Assembly: GCA_002690405.1 (NCBI GenBank)
Contig: NZEI01000032.1
Coordinates: forward strand, 153,565 to 163,200
Direction of reading: 5' to 3'
DNA from: Gammaproteobacteria bacterium
Lineage (GTDB): Bacteria > Pseudomonadota > Gammaproteobacteria > Pseudomonadales > Azotimanducaceae
DNA: 9,636 nucleotides
Part shown: positions 6,763 to 9,636 of the stretch, piece after piece
How positions within the stretch are numbered: position 1 is the stretch's first letter
Layout: every line of letters starts with the position of its first letter
The notes under the pieces: generated by a model
What the model was told of the DNA's origin: nothing
Seen by the model: only the letters and a program-made list of their open reading frames with translations
Databases searched by the model: none
Program-made: the position numbers and the translations under genes

Positions 6763-7629
6763 TTAGGCCGACAAAGCTGCTATGAACTCTGGTCCAACGC
6801 CACAACAGCCACCGATAATGGTCGCCCCAGAGCGACGCCAAGTAGCCACAAAATCAAGATATTCCTCTACCGTCATCTCAGTAGGCTCTGTCTTGATCTC
6901 ATTGTCTAAAGTCCAGCCCGGCGGCACATGGAAACGATTCGGGTAGGCGCCTGTGGGCTTATCGGTAAGCGGTGCCAATTGTTCCAGAGCAACTGAAATA
7001 GCGCCTGGATCCGTGCAGTTAAATAGAAACGCATCGACGTTGTAGGGTTCGAGTCCTGCAACCACCTGCTGCATTGTTTCACCGCTACGAAGACCGCCTC
7101 CAGGTTGATCCGCGAGAGTTAGCGCGACCCATAGGGGTTTGTCGGGGTCAGTTTGGCGCGCAGTTGATGCGGCATTCACCGCTTCGCGCACTGACGACAT
7201 AGTCTCGGCGATATACAAATCTACATTTGCAGACAGCGCCTTGACGATTTCCGCGTAGATCGGCCGCGACGTCTCATCATCCGGCACCAAGTCAGGACGA
7301 TAACTTTCACTCAGCGGCGGCAGACAGCCAGCCACCTGTACCCCAGTGGCGTCCGCATCGGCCACTTCGCGGGCCAAGCGCGCTGCAATAGTCGTGAGCT
7401 CGACATATCGCGATTGCATATTTTCTTTAGCTAGGTAGCTGGGCACTGTGGAGTAGGAATTCGTAATAATCACGCGCGCGCCAGCTTTTACATAATCCTC
7501 ATGAACCGCTCGAACTACTTCAGGTTTTTCCACCAAAGCTTTCGCCGACCAAAGTCCTCCAGAGGGGAAGCCGCGCCGGATCAGTTCACCGCCCATGCCG
7601 CCGTCCAATATCGTTAATTCACCAGACAT
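6763..7629 (-). CDS. Homocysteine S-methyltransferase family protein
   Basis: This is a zinc-dependent methyltransferase of the homocysteine-binding TIM-barrel family (MmuM, BHMT and the MetH N-terminal domain). Members move a methyl group from S-methylmethionine, SAM, betaine or another donor to homocysteine, giving methionine. The 288 residues include the N-terminal LDGGMGGELIRRG motif, GARVIITNSYS, the FNCTDP block with Cys205, and the C-terminal GGCCGVGP with Cys275 and Cys276. These three cysteines are the family's zinc ligands and all are present, so the protein should be active. It is slightly shorter than MmuM. The ATG at 7629 has only a weak GAG-type ribosome site. It is the first gene of a pair with the nucleoside hydrolase 15 bp downstream. 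No S-methylmethionine permease of the MmuP type is nearby. The methyl donor is unknown, so no gene symbol is given. Confidence 0.91.
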   Translation of the reverse strand: MSGELTILDGGMGGELIRRGFPSGGLWSAKALVEKPEVVRAVHEDYVKAGARVIITNSYSTVPSYLAKENMQSRYVELTTIAARLAREVADADATGVQVAGCLPPLSESYRPDLVPDDETSRPIYAEIVKALSANVDLYIAETMSSVREAVNAASTARQTDPDKPLWVALTLADQPGGGLRSGETMQQVVAGLEPYNVDAFLFNCTDPGAISVALEQLAPLTDKPTGAYPNRFHVPPGWTLDNEIKTEPTEMTVEEYLDFVATWRRSGATIIGGCCGVGPEFIAALSA

Positions 7630-8124
7630 AATTCGAATCTCAATTTAATTACAGCTATACCCAAGAAGACCAAAACCATCCTCGCTATCGGGAAGCAATG
7701 GAATGGTCTCTGTGCACGTTAACTTTCTCAGCAGTCAAACCCTGCATAAACCCGGACCAAAATCGCAACCAGGGCGGCTCGAGATAAAAACCAAAACCAC
7801 AACGAGTGCTCGGTTTGTATAGACACTCTAGCCCAACATACTGTTACTAATTGTTGCTCCGCTGTGTTATCCAGCGAGCGCGATAATAGCCAAATTAGTG
7901 CAGCAAAAGCTTCAAAAATTTCATCACAAGTAACGCAATATTCACTGTCAAGTTAGGGCAAAAAAGGACGATACCCAGCGATCGGTAAGGCGCCTGTGAT
8001 CCGTGCAGTGCCAACAACAGTTCGGTATATCATTAGCTAGACCTGATAGAGTAAAGATCGATGAGTTGATCGACCGCTCGGCAACGTCTACTGCCGCGAT
8101 CAGCTAAACTAAGGGAGCATTGTT
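7630..8124. other. 495-bp divergent intergenic region, no gene recognised
   Basis: This stretch separates the divergently transcribed methyltransferase and Lin0512 genes. No convincing coding frame, tRNA or known RNA was recognised. It holds the imperfect hairpin at 7667-7709, a short inverted repeat TTATC-N10-GATAA (7867-7886), and, near the Lin0512 gene, two GATCGA copies 12 bp apart (8056-8061 and 8068-8073). That GATCGA stretch also contains the inverted repeat TCGAT/ATCGA (8058-8062/8069-8073). A weak minus-strand promoter candidate (TTGGTC, 16 bp, TAATTA) precedes the methyltransferase gene. Its size is large for this compact window, so an unrecognised small RNA or decayed gene is possible. 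Confidence 0.5.
7667..7709 (-). repeat. Long imperfect hairpin in the leader of the methyltransferase gene
   Basis: AGACCA (7667-7672) and CCAT (7676-7679) pair with ATGG (7698-7701) and TGGTCT (7704-7709). This gives a 6+4 bp stem with a small asymmetric internal bulge and an 18-base loop. The structure ends about 37 bases before the methyltransferase start codon on the minus strand. It could be a leader RNA structure or an operator. It does not match a SAM riboswitch that I can recognise. Confidence 0.4.
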
Positions 8125-8466
8125 ATGACCAAGATTCGCTACCTGACCGAAATGGGCATGGGTGTAGATGTCCACGGCAGTGATTACACTAAAGCCGCCT
8201 GCCGCGCCGTCGCCGACGCATTGCGCCACTCGTCGTTAAATTTTTTCAAGCCTCTTGGGAAATCTCACAACGATATGCATATCACAGTAAAGATCGGCGT
8301 CGCGAAACCTCACTTAGTGGACTGTGCAACTGTCGCCAAACAGGTTCCTTACGGTACTGTGACCGTGGAACCGAGCAAGGGCGGCCTTAATATCGATGCC
8401 GTAGATGATAGTAGTGATGAACTGATCATCGCTAATGCAGGTATTCTCGTCCATTTTGTTGACTGA
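8125..8466 (+). CDS. Lin0512 family protein, function unknown
   Basis: This is a small cytosolic protein of 113 residues, the standard length of the Lin0512 family (named after a Listeria protein). It shows the family's N-terminal signature MGMGVDVHGSDYTKAACRAV (residues 10-29), followed by a conserved middle segment (HNDMHITVKIGVAKPHLVD) and the VPYGTVTVEPSKGGLNI block. There is no signal peptide or membrane segment. The family is widespread but, as far as I know, without a described biochemical role, so no function is assigned. Conserved acidic and His residues (D15, H17, D20) could be catalytic or metal-binding; that is inference. The ATG at 8125 has a strong ribosome site (AGGGAG, 8112-8117, spacing 7). 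The gene stands alone on its strand, with a long non-coding region upstream and the convergent oxyR gene 62 bp downstream. Confidence 0.85.
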   Translation: MTKIRYLTEMGMGVDVHGSDYTKAACRAVADALRHSSLNFFKPLGKSHNDMHITVKIGVAKPHLVDCATVAKQVPYGTVTVEPSKGGLNIDAVDDSSDELIIANAGILVHFVD

Positions 8467-8528
8467 AAAGACTCGAAAACTTAATTTGGCGCGATACTCT
8501 CGTTGCCAAAGCTACGAGATGTTGACCC

Positions 8529-9458
8529 TCAGAGCGGGAGCTCTTTCAACGAGCCGGATTTTCTGCGGGAGCTATTCAAACAGTCAAAGAAAAAATCTCG
8601 AAGCAATTCAATACTGGCTGTGTTGGCATAATTTGGCCTCACCAAAAAAGCTATTTCTCGATGCGGACCTGGGTCTTTCAGCCTGAAAGACGACAGTTCG
8701 GCGTTGGCATTTACAAGCGGCGCCAATGCCATCTCCGGCACAAGCGTCTGACCAAGCTTGCACCCCACCAACCCGACCAAAGTTGTTAAGCTCGAGGCGC
8801 CTGTGTTGAGGGTGCTTTCGGACGTTAAGCCGCATATTTCCAGCGCTTGATCAGTGAGACAGTGGCCCTCGTCTAACAACATGAGTTCCTCAGGGTCTAT
8901 ATCTTTGGCGCCAATCGGACCGGGTTCCCCGGATACCCGATCTCTGTGACTGATTAAGAAAAAATCTTCACTCCAGAACTTAAAAGACAACAAGCCTTGT
9001 TGCGGGAAAGGCAAGGCAAGAATGCCCGCGTCCAGTTCGCCAGACTTTATGTTGTTAACAAGAGATTGGGAGGTCGATTCTTTAATCTTTAGAGTCAAAT
9101 CGGGGTACCTTTTTTGCAGGCCGGGGAGTACCAGCGGCAACAAGAAGGGCGCAATCGTTGGTATAACCCCTATTTCTAGCTGCTGTGTGAGGGGCCCAGA
9201 AAAAACATCACCAAGTCTCGAAATTTCTCTCATTTCCGATTGGACTCGTTTTGCTTTTTCTAGGAACAAACGGCCAAAAGGGGTTACCAGTACTTTTTTA
9301 GTGTCCCGCTCAAATATCTTAGCGCCAAGTGAGCGTTCTATTTGCAAAATCGAGTTGCTTAAAGTCGATGCTGAAATAAAGCAGCGATCTGCGGCTCGTT
9401 TAAAGTTAAGAGTTTTTTCTATTTCCAGCGCGTAATTTAGTTGCTTTAGCGAGATCAT
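8529..9458 (-). CDS. oxyR: OxyR-type LysR-family peroxide sensor and regulator
   Basis: This is a LysR-family transcription factor that senses hydrogen peroxide. The N-terminal winged helix-turn-helix (about residues 1-60, starting MISLKQLNYALEIEKTLNF) is followed by a linker helix. From about residue 92 comes the effector domain, starting QLEIGVIPTIAPFLLPLVLP. The decisive feature is GHCLTDQALEIC: Cys200 and Cys209 have the same spacing and context as the redox-active Cys199/Cys208 pair of E. coli OxyR. The later block TLVGLVGCKLGQTLVPEMAL also fits OxyR. The length of 309 residues matches the family (about 305). The ATG at 9458 has a GAGG ribosome site (complement of 9464-9467). It is transcribed away from ahpC, a classic OxyR target, and a shared palindrome lies between them. 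Extra cysteines occur, including Cys26 in the DNA-binding domain. Assignment as OxyR rather than another LysR regulator is strongly supported. Confidence 0.9.
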   Translation of the reverse strand: MISLKQLNYALEIEKTLNFKRAADRCFISASTLSNSILQIERSLGAKIFERDTKKVLVTPFGRLFLEKAKRVQSEMREISRLGDVFSGPLTQQLEIGVIPTIAPFLLPLVLPGLQKRYPDLTLKIKESTSQSLVNNIKSGELDAGILALPFPQQGLLSFKFWSEDFFLISHRDRVSGEPGPIGAKDIDPEELMLLDEGHCLTDQALEICGLTSESTLNTGASSLTTLVGLVGCKLGQTLVPEMALAPLVNANAELSSFRLKDPGPHREIAFLVRPNYANTASIELLRDFFFDCLNSSRRKSGSLKELPL

Positions 9459-9487
9459 CAGAACCTCAATGCTTTGAAAAACAAAAC

Positions 9488-9505
9488 GTATAGATCAAAT
9501 TATAC
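9488..9505. promoter_or_regulatory. Candidate OxyR/LysR operator
   Basis: GTATA (9488-9492) and TATAC (9501-9505) flank 8 bases as perfect inverted arms. Inside lies ATAG...TTAT (9490-9503), close to an OxyR half element of the ATAG-N7-CTAT type but one base shorter. It is the only clear palindrome in the oxyR-ahpC interval. It overlaps the oxyR -10 and is centred near -47 relative to the inferred ahpC start. The second half of the canonical tetrameric site is not obvious. Confidence 0.55.
9499..9504 (-). promoter_or_regulatory. oxyR -10 element
   Basis: On the minus strand this reads TATAAT, a perfect sigma-70 -10, about 40 bases upstream of the oxyR ATG. No good -35 lies at the right distance. 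It falls inside the right arm of the candidate OxyR operator, which would suit autorepression. Confidence 0.5.
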
Positions 9506-9508
9506 AAA

Positions 9509-9537
9509 TTTACCAAAAATACGAATCGAAATAAGAT
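9509..9537 (+). promoter_or_regulatory. Candidate ahpC promoter
   Basis: TTTACC (9509-9514) and TAAGAT (9532-9537) are separated by exactly 17 bp, each 4 of 6 to consensus. The weak match is expected for an activator-dependent promoter. The candidate OxyR palindrome ends 3 bp upstream of the -35, a position where OxyR could contact RNA polymerase. The inferred start is near 9544, leaving a leader of about 24 nt. Confidence 0.45.
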
Positions 9538-9567
9538 TGATACTCATTTAAAAAAATCGGAGTTCGA

Positions 9568-9636
9568 ATGGGCTTAATAAACACACCAATCAAGCCGTTT
9601 ACAGCAGACGCTTTCAAAGATGGTGAATTTGTCACC
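9568..9636 (+). CDS. ahpC: Alkyl hydroperoxide reductase subunit C (5' end only)
   Basis: Only the first 23 residues are in the window. They read MGLINTPIKPFTADAFKDGE and then FVT, which line up well with the start of E. coli AhpC (MSLINTKIKPFKNQAFKNGEF). AhpC is a typical 2-Cys peroxiredoxin in the cytosol that reduces hydrogen peroxide and organic hydroperoxides, normally recycled by AhpF. The peroxidatic and resolving cysteines lie beyond the right edge. The ATG at 9568 follows GGAG (9559-9562) at a spacing of 5. Divergent placement from oxyR, with a candidate operator between them, supports both the identification and peroxide-inducible control. Confidence 0.88.
   Translation, partial: MGLINTPIKPFTADAFKDGEFVT

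Noticed and set aside
7630..7760. SAM or SAH riboswitch before the homocysteine methyltransferase gene
   Set aside because: I looked for known conserved cores and found only a simple imperfect hairpin.
9022..9435. 137-codon plus-strand frame antisense to oxyR
   Set aside because: It lies wholly within a well-supported oxyR gene, has an unlikely composition and no domain, and is best explained as a shadow.
1..9636. Defence system, prophage, CRISPR array or mobile element
   Set aside because: No transposase, integrase, repeat-spacer array, terminal inverted repeats or toxin-antitoxin pair was seen. All larger genes belong to metabolic, envelope or stress-response families, or to Lin0512.

Overview
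The window looks like a bacterial chromosome, most likely from a free-living (perhaps marine) gammaproteobacterium. The reasons are a close YccA homologue at the left edge, an OxyR/AhpC pair at the right edge, a DUF3300 envelope protein and moderate GC content. The taxonomic placement is inference. No tRNA, rRNA, CRISPR array, insertion sequence or phage gene was seen. Coding density is high, and most genes have a readable Shine-Dalgarno sequence.

Left part (1-3078): a yccA-type Bax-inhibitor-1 membrane protein runs off the left edge on the minus strand. A divergent plus-strand pair follows. The first encodes a PlsC-like lysophospholipid acyltransferase. The second encodes an exported DUF3300 protein with a long His/Arg/Lys-rich tail. 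An exact 14-bp tandem duplication lies at the DUF3300 start and places a tiny reading frame in ATGA overlap with it.

Middle part (3088-7629): four co-directional minus-strand genes, in transcription order. They are a homocysteine S-methyltransferase-family protein and a nucleoside hydrolase-family protein (15 bp apart), then a 254-bp gap with two hairpins, then a zinc-free MDR NADPH-dependent oxidoreductase and a sodium:solute symporter (a few tens of bp apart). Together they resemble a small uptake-and-modification cassette for an unidentified metabolite. The link between the two pairs is inferred only from order and strand.

Right part (7630-9636): a 495-bp non-coding stretch leads to a small Lin0512-family gene of unknown function. 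It is followed by a convergent oxyR-type LysR regulator that keeps both redox cysteines of OxyR. Divergent from oxyR is the first part of ahpC. The 109-bp oxyR-ahpC interval holds an imperfect palindrome that overlaps a perfect TATAAT for oxyR and lies just upstream of a plausible ahpC promoter. This layout fits OxyR autorepression and ahpC activation during peroxide stress.

The window is mostly ordinary housekeeping and stress-response sequence. The parts most worth following are the four-gene methyltransferase/hydrolase/reductase/symporter group, the Lin0512 gene, the DUF3300 tail with its unusual start region, and the compact oxyR-ahpC control region.
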